From an uncultured Ruminococcus sp. (GTDB lineage: Bacteria > Bacillota > Clostridia > Lachnospirales > Lachnospiraceae), in assembly GCA_900544395.1 (NCBI GenBank), contig UQVC01000004.1, positions 1 to 64,000 of the forward strand: DNA of 64,000 nt, given 5' to 3'. The notes under the pieces were generated by a model. The model was given only the letters and a program-made list of their open reading frames with translations, was not told the DNA's origin and did not search any database. Positions 1 to 8,064 of this stretch are shown one piece after another. The stretch's first letter is position 1; the number at the start of each line of letters is the position of its first letter. Position numbers and translations under genes: made by a program.

Positions 1-696
1 TCTGATCACAAGCAACAGATCACACTATTATTAGAAGTTAAGTTAATGACATTGGGAGTGGGACTGATCCTGGGAGATCTGCCGACAGGACTGGCAATGG
101 GAGCAGTCGGAGAGCTGGCATTCATGGGATTTGGAGTATCTCAGGGTGGAAGCGTACCGCCAAACCCGATGGGACCTGGAATCATCGGAAGTATCATGGC
201 AATCACAATGAAAGGTGCAGGAGTTGACGTGGCAACCGCACTGGCATTATCTTTCCCATTTGCAGTGGCATTTCAGTTTGTGATCACACTGGTTTACACA
301 GGAATGGCAGGAGTCAGCGCAGCAGCAACAAAAGCACTGGACAACAAACAGTTCAAAAAATTCAGACTTTGCTGTAACCTCACTGTATGGGTTTTCCTCG
401 TGCTCGGCTTTGTGATTGGATTTGCAGGTGCAATGAGTGCAGAAGGTCTGGAAAAAGTGATCAGCCTGATTCCGGCAATCGGATTTGCAATGATCTTAAA
501 CGTTATGGCAAAGAAAGAACTGATTCCATTCGTACTGTTAGGATATTGTGCAATTGCATACTTTAAACTGCCAATCATCGGTGTTGCGATCGTCGGAACA
601 ACAGTCGCACTTTTAGTTCATTTCTATACAGGAAAAGGAAACAAAGCTGGTACAGAAACAGAAGAAGTGGAGGTTGAATTTGAAGATGGCATCTAA
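1..696 (+). CDS. PTS EIIC, mannose/AgaC family (5' end outside window)
   Basis: Membrane channel subunit of a mannose-family phosphotransferase system. The frame is open from base 1, and residues before the first in-window ATG (46) still resemble the family (the conserved LGDLPTGLAMGA loop follows), so the real start lies to the left. Several hydrophobic segments and the GSVPPNPMGPGIIG motif typical of EIIC are visible. The 216 residues from 46 are short for a family of about 250-265. It overlaps the EIID gene by 11 bp. With the lyase and LacI regulator downstream, the order matches streptococcal RegR hyaluronan regions, so unsaturated glycosaminoglycan disaccharides are the likely substrate (inference). 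EIIA and EIIB are presumably left of the window. Confidence 0.88.
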   Translation, partial: SDHKQQITLLLEVKLMTLGVGLILGDLPTGLAMGAVGELAFMGFGVSQGGSVPPNPMGPGIIGSIMAITMKGAGVDVATALALSFPFAVAFQFVITLVYTGMAGVSAAATKALDNKQFKKFRLCCNLTVWVFLVLGFVIGFAGAMSAEGLEKVISLIPAIGFAMILNVMAKKELIPFVLLGYCAIAYFKLPIIGVAIVGTTVALLVHFYTGKGNKAGTETEEVEVEFEDGI

Positions 697-1492
697 TAAA
701 TTACAGAAAAAAGATTATACAAGAACATCGCTGAGAGCATACTTCCTTCAGAACGGTATGAACTACAGTAACTATCAGGGACTTGGATATGCGAATATGC
801 TGTATCCGGGACTGCGTAAAATTTATGATGATGATGACCAGTTAAGGGATGCATTGAAAGAAAACGTGGAATTCTTCAATACAAACCCAAGTATGGTACC
901 ATTCATCGGAAACCTTCATCTTGCGATGCTTGATGGCGGAGCCAATGCAAAAGAAGTAAAATCCATTAAAATGGCATTGATGGGACCTATGGCAGGAATC
1001 GGAGATCCCCTGTCTCAGTTCTGTCTGGCGCCGCTGTTTGCGACAATCGGTGCGTCGCTTGCACAGGATGGACTGATCTTAGGACCTGCGATCTTCTTCC
1101 TTGGAATGAATATCACGCTTCTGATCATCAAGTTATTGATGGGTAACTGGGGACATAAACTTGGTGCAAGCATCATCGAAAAACTGAGCAGCTACATGGA
1201 ACAGATTTCTACCATCGCAGGAATGATCGGTGTTACGGTAATTTCCGGTCTGGCAGTCAATTTCGTTAAGATTTCTACAAAACTTCAGTATGTGGCACAG
1301 ATTTCTGCGACAGAAGAAAAAATCATTTCTCTGCAGGAAATGTTGGATGCCATGCTGCCGAACATGTTGGCAGTCTTGTATACAGGTCTGATGTTCTACC
1401 TGATCAAAAAGAAAAAATGGAGTACATATAAACTGGTAATTTTTACGATCATTGTGGGAATTCTGCTTTCAGTGGTTGGAATACTTGGATAA
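686..1492 (+). CDS. PTS EIID, mannose family
   Basis: Second membrane subunit (268 aa) of the same PTS. The N-terminal block with NYQGLGYANMLYPGL and the central MGPMAGIGDPLSQ motif are characteristic of EIID; the C-terminal third holds membrane segments. I prefer the ATG at 686 over the upstream TTG at 674: a GGAGG at 669-673 sits a normal distance before 686 but abuts 674. The start overlaps the end of EIIC, so translation is probably coupled. Substrate is inferred from neighbours, not from the protein. Confidence 0.92.
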   Translation: MASNKLQKKDYTRTSLRAYFLQNGMNYSNYQGLGYANMLYPGLRKIYDDDDQLRDALKENVEFFNTNPSMVPFIGNLHLAMLDGGANAKEVKSIKMALMGPMAGIGDPLSQFCLAPLFATIGASLAQDGLILGPAIFFLGMNITLLIIKLLMGNWGHKLGASIIEKLSSYMEQISTIAGMIGVTVISGLAVNFVKISTKLQYVAQISATEEKIISLQEMLDAMLPNMLAVLYTGLMFYLIKKKKWSTYKLVIFTIIVGILLSVVGILG

Positions 1493-1508
1493 GAAAAATG
1501 TACAGGAC

Positions 1509-1540
1509 TATGGGATGTTTAGTATCATAAACATCCCATA
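1509..1540 (+). other. Intercistronic hairpin between EIID and lyase genes
   Basis: Perfect 13-bp inverted repeat (arms 1509-1521 and 1528-1540, left arm TATGGGATGTTTA, loop GTATCA). No T-run follows, so it is not a classical terminator. It ends about 20 bases before the ribosome site of the next gene. It could be an mRNA-processing or stability element that sets a different level for the lyase than for the PTS, or an operator. Confidence 0.6.
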
Positions 1541-1570
1541 ACTGGTTTCCACCAAAATGGAGGTTCAAAT

Positions 1571-3559
1571 ATGAGTTCGAAGATGGAACGATTAAAAATA
1601 CGGGCACAGGAGTATCGGAACGGGTATCGTGCAGAAGAAGTCAAAAAAGAGATACATCAGGCAGAGATGCAAGAAATCCTCTGTCAGGCAGACTGGATCC
1701 TGGAACAGAAGTTTTGTTTCTGTGACCGGTGGGACATGGAGCCGTGCAGTACGGTGTACGAGGTGACTCCGTTTACGTGGGATGCCTGTTCAAATGGAGA
1801 TCCGGAGTGGATCTATATGCTGAATCGACAGGAATATTTGAAAAAACTGCTGATGGCATATTGGTATACAGGTCAGGAACGATATGTAGATGGAATGAAA
1901 GCGTACTTATTGGACTGGGTGCGAAAAAATCCAAAAGAGACATTTGGTTCTTTGATGACAAGAACAATTGATACAGGAATCCGTTGTGCGGCATGGACGC
2001 CATTGATTTTACATCTGCTGGCAATGGAAAAGCTGACGGAAGAAGAACTGGATGAGATTATAGCAAGTATGGAGCAGCAGTTCCTTTATCTGTATCAGAG
2101 TTATGTGCCGAAATATCGGCAGAGTAACTGGGGAGTGCTGCAGACAACCTCTATTTTGCAGAACGGGGCGTGGTTCGGAGAATATTTTGACTCAGAACGG
2201 ATGCAGGAAATTCTGACCTGGGCGCAAAAAGAATTGCTCGCACAGCTGGAATCACAGATTTATGAGGATGGTTCCCACTGGGAGCAGTCGATGATGTATC
2301 ACATCGAAGTACTCAATTCGGTGACAGCAATGTTGATATCCAGAAAGCGGGCAGGGGCAGTCACTCCAAAAAGAGTTGAAGAAATCTTGTATGGGATGTA
2401 TGATTATGTCATGCATGCAGCGGGACCGGATCATATGCAGATTGCCCAGGGAGACAGTGATGTGACCGATATCCGGGATGTGATGACAAGAGGCGCTCTG
2501 TTGTTTGAAGACGGAGCATTTAAGCAGGTCGGATATGAGGCGCCGGATCTGGAAAGCATCTGGTATTTTGGAATGGAACAGGAAAGCAGATATCTGGAAT
2601 TAGAGTCCAGGGAGCCGGAAGTTTTACAGGGGATCTATCCGTATAGCGGAAATTTCTACTACCGGAGCAGCTGGAAGGAAGATGCTTCTTATACATATCT
2701 TCATAACGGCCCGCTGGGAAGTTCCCATGGACATTCAGAGCTGACCCATATTTGCAATTATTATCAGGGGAAGGCATTTTTGACAGACAGCGGACGCTAT
2801 TCTTACATAGAGGGAGAACTGCGCAATCAGCTGAAATCACCGGAAGCGCACAATGTTTCCGTGATTTCAGGCTGTCCGATGGGAGTGCCGGATGGCTCCT
2901 GGAGCTATGCATATTTTGCAGACAGTCTGAAAAACGAATATCGGACGATAGAAGGGATCCATTATATCGAGATGCCGTATGTGATGCAGAATGAACAGAA
3001 AGAGCCGGCATATTGCTGTCGAAGAACCTGGATCCTGCCAGAAGGGCTCTGGCTGATCAGTGATGATCTGCGAATGGCAGGGGCGCAGGAAAGTACGATG
3101 TATTTTCATCTGGCGCCGGAGGTGACAGTAAAAGATCGGCAAAAGAACAGTCTGCTTCTGGAAAATGACGGAGTGAGGCTCGTTCTCGGTGCAGATGCAC
3201 CGTTAGAGCAGACACAGGAGATTTTGTCTAGAATTTACAATGAGAATGAGGAACATACGACAGTTCGGGCAAAAACCGCCTGGAGTCATGAAGCAGTCTG
3301 TACCGCATGGATGCATCCGGAGCACATCGAATTGAAAGATGCCGTGATCGTACAGGCAGAAGGCAAACAGGTGGATGCTTCGGTGATGGCAAAAGAAGTC
3401 TGGATTTCGGGAGAACTTTCCTATGTGATCATTGCGCGGGCGCATGAAAATTACCGGGGACGCAAAGTTTTCCTATACCAGAATTGCAGTTTTTATGGTA
3501 AAGTAGTTATATTGAAGAAAACAGACGAAGGGTTTAAAGTACTCCGCTTCCGGGCGTAG
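1571..3559 (+). CDS. Heparinase II/III-family lyase (oligo-uronate lyase)
   Basis: Predicted polysaccharide lyase of the heparinase II/III-like fold (662 aa): an N-terminal alpha-barrel region (about 60-330) and a C-terminal beta-sandwich. The GSSHGHSELTH motif with His386 and His388 and the following FLTDSGRYSYIEGELRN block are family hallmarks. There is no signal peptide, so it should act in the cytoplasm on short imported oligosaccharides, giving unsaturated uronates. It lies between the PTS and a LacI regulator, as in streptococcal hyaluronan loci. GGAGG precedes the ATG. The exact substrate (hyaluronan, chondroitin or heparin fragments) cannot be read from sequence. Confidence 0.85.
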   Translation: MSSKMERLKIRAQEYRNGYRAEEVKKEIHQAEMQEILCQADWILEQKFCFCDRWDMEPCSTVYEVTPFTWDACSNGDPEWIYMLNRQEYLKKLLMAYWYTGQERYVDGMKAYLLDWVRKNPKETFGSLMTRTIDTGIRCAAWTPLILHLLAMEKLTEEELDEIIASMEQQFLYLYQSYVPKYRQSNWGVLQTTSILQNGAWFGEYFDSERMQEILTWAQKELLAQLESQIYEDGSHWEQSMMYHIEVLNSVTAMLISRKRAGAVTPKRVEEILYGMYDYVMHAAGPDHMQIAQGDSDVTDIRDVMTRGALLFEDGAFKQVGYEAPDLESIWYFGMEQESRYLELESREPEVLQGIYPYSGNFYYRSSWKEDASYTYLHNGPLGSSHGHSELTHICNYYQGKAFLTDSGRYSYIEGELRNQLKSPEAHNVSVISGCPMGVPDGSWSYAYFADSLKNEYRTIEGIHYIEMPYVMQNEQKEPAYCCRRTWILPEGLWLISDDLRMAGAQESTMYFHLAPEVTVKDRQKNSLLLENDGVRLVLGADAPLEQTQEILSRIYNENEEHTTVRAKTAWSHEAVCTAWMHPEHIELKDAVIVQAEGKQVDASVMAKEVWISGELSYVIIARAHENYRGRKVFLYQNCSFYGKVVILKKTDEGFKVLRFRA

Positions 3560-3583
3560 AACAAAAATAGGGTGGAAAACAAG

Positions 3584-4591
3584 ATGAAAAAACTGACCAT
3601 CAATGAAATTGCAGAAATGGTAGGAGTTTCCAAAACAACAATTTCTTTTTACTTAAACGGGAAAACAAACAAAATGTCAGACGAGACACAAAAAAAGATC
3701 CAACAGGTGATTGAAGAGACCGGATATACGCCAAGCGCACCTACAAGGACCGTGAAGGCCAGTGATGACTGCATTGGTGTGATCCTGGGAGATGTGTCCA
3801 AGCCATTTGCAGCCAAGGCATTAAAGGGAATTGAGGAAGAGGCTCATGAGGCAGGATATCAGGTGATCGTAGGGAGCAATGAGATGTCCTTTGCCAAAGA
3901 GCAGGAGTATGTAGAGCACATGCTGAAGATGGGGGTATCTGGATTTATCATACAGGCGACCTATCGTTTTGGACTTCTAGCAAGAGAGTTGGAGAAAAAG
4001 AACAAAAAAATTGTATATCTGGATATTCCACCCTATGATTCCTATGGTGTACGAGTAATCGGAGATAACTATCAATGTGTTTACGATGCGATCAGCCAGT
4101 GCATCAAAAAAGGATATGATCAACTTCTGGTTGTTTCAGATGCCAATGAGTCGGAGTATACCGGGATGGACAATCTGCGGGGATTTAAGGATGCAGCCAA
4201 TGACGAAGGGATTCCGTTTAAGACTTATTTCATTGAGGGCGAGACTACAAAAGAAGAGATCCACGATTACCTGAACCAGCAGATCAGTCCGTACAAAAAG
4301 ACACTGGTATATGCCGCAGATGTGGAAGCTCTTCGGAAAGTATATCTGGGGATCAAATTATTTCCAGAATTTCAAACCTTATTCCCGGAACGGATCGGAC
4401 TGCTTGGATTTGATGTGACAGGATGGACGAAACTGGCAGTTCCGGAGATTACGTCGATTATGATCCCTGCCTATCAGGAAGGGAAGATTTCCTCTCAGAA
4501 GCTCATTGAGATGATCGAAAGTAAAAAAGAAATTTCGAATAAGCGGATCATTATCAAAAATGCAGTTCGCTGGAGAGAAAGTACATTATAG
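3584..4591 (+). CDS. LacI-family regulator (RegR-like)
   Basis: DNA-binding repressor (335 aa) with an N-terminal LacI helix-turn-helix (KKLTINEIAEMVGVSKTTIS, residues 2-21) and a periplasmic-binding-protein-like effector domain. I use ATG 3584 rather than GTG 3572, because AGGGTGG at 3569-3575 is the ribosome site for 3584. Only 24 bp separate it from the lyase stop, so it is in the same operon. Position after a heparinase-like gene and mannose PTS genes is that of RegR in Streptococcus, so local control of glycosaminoglycan genes is likely. Confidence 0.9.
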   Translation: MKKLTINEIAEMVGVSKTTISFYLNGKTNKMSDETQKKIQQVIEETGYTPSAPTRTVKASDDCIGVILGDVSKPFAAKALKGIEEEAHEAGYQVIVGSNEMSFAKEQEYVEHMLKMGVSGFIIQATYRFGLLARELEKKNKKIVYLDIPPYDSYGVRVIGDNYQCVYDAISQCIKKGYDQLLVVSDANESEYTGMDNLRGFKDAANDEGIPFKTYFIEGETTKEEIHDYLNQQISPYKKTLVYAADVEALRKVYLGIKLFPEFQTLFPERIGLLGFDVTGWTKLAVPEITSIMIPAYQEGKISSQKLIEMIESKKEISNKRIIIKNAVRWRESTL

Positions 4592-4606
4592 CAGGAGGGT
4601 AACAAT

Positions 4607-5389
4607 ATGATACAGATTACATTATTCGATGCAGACAAACAGATCGTAGAACAGGCACAGGGACAGGAAGAAGTCAACCTGACCTTGCGCAGAGAATATC
4701 AGGAAGGCGACAGTATTGTCTTTGAAATTGGCGGAGAAACCGGACATTACTGGATGCAGGTGGACGATGTACTGGGAAAATCTCTGGTGTATCTGACCGG
4801 AGACCAGACATATGAGATTCCGTTTGAAGAGAAGAAGTTCAACTTATCTCCGAAGGCATTTACCGGAGAGAAACAGTTGATTTATCTTCGCAAAGCAAGA
4901 CCTTATGAAGTAAATGGTTATCGCAATCTGGCAGAAAATGTCAATGACCAGCATGGAGAAGTCAACTGCTATCCCCATGTATCTGCCAATGTGGAGACAA
5001 GAGGAGAAGCTGTATTTGCGGCAAAAAATGCCATTGATGGAGTGACTGCAAACCATAGCCACGGAAAATGGCCGTTTGCATCCTGGGGAATCAACCAGAG
5101 AGCGGATGCCGAGATGAAGCTGGAGTTTGGCCGAGAGATTAAGACAGACCGTATTGTACTTCACACAAGAGCCGATTTTCCACATGACAACTGGTGGATC
5201 AAAGGAACCGTAGAATTTTCAGATGGAAGCAGCATGGTGCTGGATCTGGAAAAGACAGACGGAGCACAGGAATTTACATTTGAGGAAAAGAAGATCAGCT
5301 GGCTTGTATTAAAGGATCTGATTAAAGCAGACGATCCATCTCCATTCCCGGCGCTGACTCAGATCGAAGTGTTCGGAACAGAGGGCTAA
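4607..5389 (+). CDS. Discoidin-like (F5/8 type C) carbohydrate-binding protein, no signal peptide
   Basis: Unnamed 260-aa protein. Residues from about 120 to the end resemble a coagulation factor 5/8 type C (CBM32-like) beta-sandwich: NAIDG, then SWGINQRADAEMKLEFG, RIVLHTRADFPHDNWW, and the terminal QIEVFG strand. The N-terminal 110 residues form a separate beta-rich region with no assignment. No signal peptide or membrane segment is visible, so it should be cytoplasmic, which is odd for a sugar-binding module. It starts 15 bp after the LacI gene and belongs to the glycosaminoglycan operon. It may bind or modify imported oligosaccharides (inference). Confidence 0.7.
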   Translation: MIQITLFDADKQIVEQAQGQEEVNLTLRREYQEGDSIVFEIGGETGHYWMQVDDVLGKSLVYLTGDQTYEIPFEEKKFNLSPKAFTGEKQLIYLRKARPYEVNGYRNLAENVNDQHGEVNCYPHVSANVETRGEAVFAAKNAIDGVTANHSHGKWPFASWGINQRADAEMKLEFGREIKTDRIVLHTRADFPHDNWWIKGTVEFSDGSSMVLDLEKTDGAQEFTFEEKKISWLVLKDLIKADDPSPFPALTQIEVFGTEG

Positions 5390-5399
5390 AGGAGGCATC

Positions 5400-5846
5400 A
5401 TGGAAATTCGCAGGATCCAACACCATAAAAAAGACTACCTGAAGTTGTTGTTTTTAGCCGATGAACAGGAAAGTATGATTGACCGTTATCTGGAAAGAGG
5501 CGATATGTATGCTTTATATGACAGAGGTGAGGCAAAGGCGGTCTGCGTTGTGACAGAAGAAAGTGAAGAAATCCTGGAATTAAAAAATCTGGCAGTAGAT
5601 CCACAATGCCAGCGTAGAGGATACGGCAGAAAGATGATTGAATTTCTTTGTGATCGATACAAAGGAAAGAAAGCAATCTTACAGGCAGGGACCGGGGACA
5701 GCCCGGCAACCCTGCCTTTTTATGAAAGGTGTGGATTCACACCGTCACATCGGATTTTGAACTTTTTTGTGGATAACTATGATCATCCGATCGTAGAGTG
5801 TGGAAAACAGTTGGTGGATATGGTGTATCTGCAGAAAAAGATATAA
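5400..5846 (+). CDS. GNAT-family N-acetyltransferase
   Basis: Small acetyltransferase (148 aa) of the GNAT fold. The acetyl-CoA binding motif A is clear: LKNLAVDPQCQRRGYGRKMI, with the Q/RxxGxG/A-type signature, followed by FYERCGF near the end. Substrate unknown. It starts 10 bp after the discoidin-like gene behind an AGGAGG-type site and is the last gene before a strong terminator, so it is co-transcribed with the lyase operon; the link to sugar use may be incidental. Confidence 0.9.
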   Translation: MEIRRIQHHKKDYLKLLFLADEQESMIDRYLERGDMYALYDRGEAKAVCVVTEESEEILELKNLAVDPQCQRRGYGRKMIEFLCDRYKGKKAILQAGTGDSPATLPFYERCGFTPSHRILNFFVDNYDHPIVECGKQLVDMVYLQKKI

Positions 5847-5855
5847 AAAATATCA

Positions 5856-5886
5856 GGGCGAAGGCGTAGAGCTTTCGCTCTTTTTC
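5856..5886 (+). terminator. Rho-independent terminator after GNAT gene
   Basis: 10-bp stem with G-U pairs (GGGCGAAGGC / GCTTTCGCTC), 5-nt loop, then five Ts. Closes the PTS-lyase-RegR operon. Confidence 0.88.
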
Positions 5887-5934
5887 TGTTTGGAGATATA
5901 TGGTACAGAAGATAAGAAAAATTTAAGATTTACG

Positions 5935-5963
5935 TTGAGTTTTTTTTAAACGACCGATATTAT
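5935..5963 (+). promoter_or_regulatory. Promoter for the two-component system
   Basis: Sigma-A type promoter: TTGAGT (5935-5940), 17-bp spacer, TATTAT (5958-5963), 36 bp before the response regulator start. Confidence 0.72.
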
Positions 5964-5998
5964 AGTTTACAGAAAGGAAAAGAATATGGGAGGCAGCT

Positions 5999-6706
5999 AT
6001 GGAGGGTGAAACGATACTTGTTGTGGATGATAACAAAGAAATCGTCTATTCGATCAGTGAATTGTTAAAATATGAAGGATATCAGGTGGTAAAGGCATAT
6101 GACGGAATGGAGGCGCTGCAGGTATTGGAAGAGCACAAGGTCGATCTGATTCTGCTGGACGTGATGATGCCAAGACTAAACGGATTGTCAGCATTGATGA
6201 AATTGCGGGAAAATTATCACATTCCAGTGATCATCCTGTCGGCGAAAACAGAGGAGAGTGATAAGGTATCTGGTTTGGTACTGGGGGCGGATGATTATGT
6301 AGAGAAACCGTACAACCCCGCGGAATTGATGGCACGTGTGAAAGCACATCTCAGACGGTATCATGCATGGGGCGGCGCACAGCCCAAAGCAGATCGGGAT
6401 ACGATTGTAAACGGGGGTCTCATGCTGGATAAAAAGAGGCGTCTGATCATTGTGGAAGGCGCAGAAGTCCGGCTGACAGCCACAGAATACAAAATCCTGG
6501 AATTGCTGATGGAGCATCTGGGACAGGTGTTTTCAGCAGAACAGATCTATGAAAATGTGTGGCAGGAATCAGCGAATTATACAGTTGAGAATACCGTGAT
6601 GGTACATATCCGGCATATTCGGGAGAAGATCGAGATCGATACAAAGAAACCAAGATATGTAAAGGTGGTGTGGGGCATTGGCTACAAAATGGAAAAATAT
6701 GATTGA
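5999..6706 (+). CDS. OmpR-family response regulator
   Basis: DNA-binding response regulator (235 aa). Receiver domain with acidic pair Asp10/Asp11 and phospho-acceptor Asp54 (LLDVMMP); C-terminal winged helix from about 130, with typical LTATEYKILELL and VHIRHIREKI segments. GGGAGG precedes the ATG. It overlaps the histidine kinase gene by 8 bp, so the pair is translationally coupled. Overall shape is VanR-like. Targets are unknown; the neighbouring metal-efflux genes have their own ArsR operator, so a link is not supported. Confidence 0.93.
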   Translation: MEGETILVVDDNKEIVYSISELLKYEGYQVVKAYDGMEALQVLEEHKVDLILLDVMMPRLNGLSALMKLRENYHIPVIILSAKTEESDKVSGLVLGADDYVEKPYNPAELMARVKAHLRRYHAWGGAQPKADRDTIVNGGLMLDKKRRLIIVEGAEVRLTATEYKILELLMEHLGQVFSAEQIYENVWQESANYTVENTVMVHIRHIREKIEIDTKKPRYVKVVWGIGYKMEKYD

Positions 6707-7940
6707 GTTAGGAAAACGGCTGTTAAAGCAGCATTGGAAGATTTTAGCAAGTGTCATGCTGGCAGGGGGCGGAATTTTTGCTTTTTATATTCTGATTTTT
6801 TATCGCTCCTATTATCCAACAGAAACCATTCTGTATTTGGGAATCCTGGGAAATATTCTGTTAGGGAGCGGGACTGCCTATCTGTTCGGGTGGGGGCTGA
6901 ATCGAAAATATCAGAACTGGGTTCCGAAAGAAGATGCCTATTATCAGGAATGGAAATCAGAAATGAAAAAACTGGAGCATCTTCTCCAGTTGATCGGCAT
7001 TCTGGCATTTACAGCGGCAGGAATGTTCTTTATCTTTCAGAGTAAATTTCAGGAGGTATGGGGCTGGTATTATAATTATGCTGCCGGTTATGTGATGATC
7101 TTCACCGTCTTGATCCAGTATATGTTGTGGCAGTCTGTGCGAAGACGGTTTGAAGAGAAGAAACGAGATGTGTGGATGGGCAAACTGGAAGAGATCAACC
7201 AGAAACGGATTGCAGAAGCGCTGGAGATCGAAAAACAAAGTCTGGCTCAGGTTTCGCGCAGCGATCAGCTTCGGATCGATCTGATCACCAATGTGTCCCA
7301 TGATCTGAAAACGCCGTTGACTTCCATGGTAGGGTACATTGAACTGATCAAAAAGGAAGAATTAAGTGATCTTGTCAGGGATTATGTAGATGTGCTTTCT
7401 GAACGGGCGGAAAAGTTAAAAGAGATGATTAACAGTTTATTTTCTCTTGCCAAAGCCAGCAGTGGGAACATGGAACTGCATCCTGAAAAGTTTGAATTAA
7501 ACCGCCTGGTCGATCAGATCTTTGCAGATATGGAGGATCGCATCAGAGAAAGTCAACTGCAGTTTGTAAAATTGCTTACGGAAGAAAATACAGAGCTGGT
7601 TTCGGATAATATGTACTTTTACCGGATCTGTCAGAATTTGATTGAAAATGCACTGAAGTATTCAGCAAAAGGAACCCGGGTATTTGTAAAAACCTTTCGA
7701 AAAGAAGAGAGGTTGTGTCTGGAGATCACGAACACGGCGGGATATCCCATGGATTTTACCAAAGAGGATATTATAGAACGTTTTTCTCGTGGAGATCAGG
7801 CGAGAAGCAGCGAAGGAAACGGACTGGGGCTGGCAATTGTCAGCACGTATGTAAAAGCGCTGGGTGGAGAATTTGATATCCTGCTGGATTGCGATCAGTT
7901 TAAAGCACAGGTAGAAATTCCCCAAAATAGAAAAGAGTAG
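6699..7940 (+). CDS. Membrane sensor histidine kinase
   Basis: Sensor kinase (413 aa) paired with the preceding regulator. Four membrane segments in the first 150 residues leave almost no extracellular domain. There follows a HisKA domain with His201 (NVSHDLKTPLTS) and a HATPase domain with N-box NLIENALKYS and G-box GNGLGLAIV. I chose ATG 6699 (8-bp overlap with the regulator stop) over TTG 6678; the ribosome site is weak, consistent with coupling. The small sensing region resembles VanS-like, envelope-sensing kinases; the signal is not known. Confidence 0.92.
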   Translation: MIELGKRLLKQHWKILASVMLAGGGIFAFYILIFYRSYYPTETILYLGILGNILLGSGTAYLFGWGLNRKYQNWVPKEDAYYQEWKSEMKKLEHLLQLIGILAFTAAGMFFIFQSKFQEVWGWYYNYAAGYVMIFTVLIQYMLWQSVRRRFEEKKRDVWMGKLEEINQKRIAEALEIEKQSLAQVSRSDQLRIDLITNVSHDLKTPLTSMVGYIELIKKEELSDLVRDYVDVLSERAEKLKEMINSLFSLAKASSGNMELHPEKFELNRLVDQIFADMEDRIRESQLQFVKLLTEENTELVSDNMYFYRICQNLIENALKYSAKGTRVFVKTFRKEERLCLEITNTAGYPMDFTKEDIIERFSRGDQARSSEGNGLGLAIVSTYVKALGGEFDILLDCDQFKAQVEIPQNRKE

Positions 7941-7989
7941 AAACAGAAAGAAAATAGAAAAAAGTTTGTATGAAGAAGTCAGAAGGTAC

Positions 7990-8018
7990 TTGACAAATCC
8001 TCCACATTGTGATTATAT
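7990..8018 (+). promoter_or_regulatory. Promoter of the P-type ATPase gene
   Basis: TTGACA (7990-7995), 17-bp spacer, TTATAT (8013-8018). The start site would fall in the palindrome just downstream. Confidence 0.78.
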
Positions 8019-8022
8019 GAAC

Positions 8023-8042
8023 ATATGAACAGCTATTCATAT
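8023..8042 (+). promoter_or_regulatory. ArsR/SmtB-type operator
   Basis: Palindrome with 7-bp arms ATATGAA (8023-8029) and TTCATAT (8036-8042) around a central AGCT. This is the classic ArsR/SmtB (CzrA/CadC) operator shape. It lies right after the -10 box, where a bound repressor blocks transcription. The likely ligand is the ArsR protein encoded at 10473-10832. Confidence 0.82.
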
Positions 8043-8064
8043 AATGAATGTGGAGGAATTGAAT

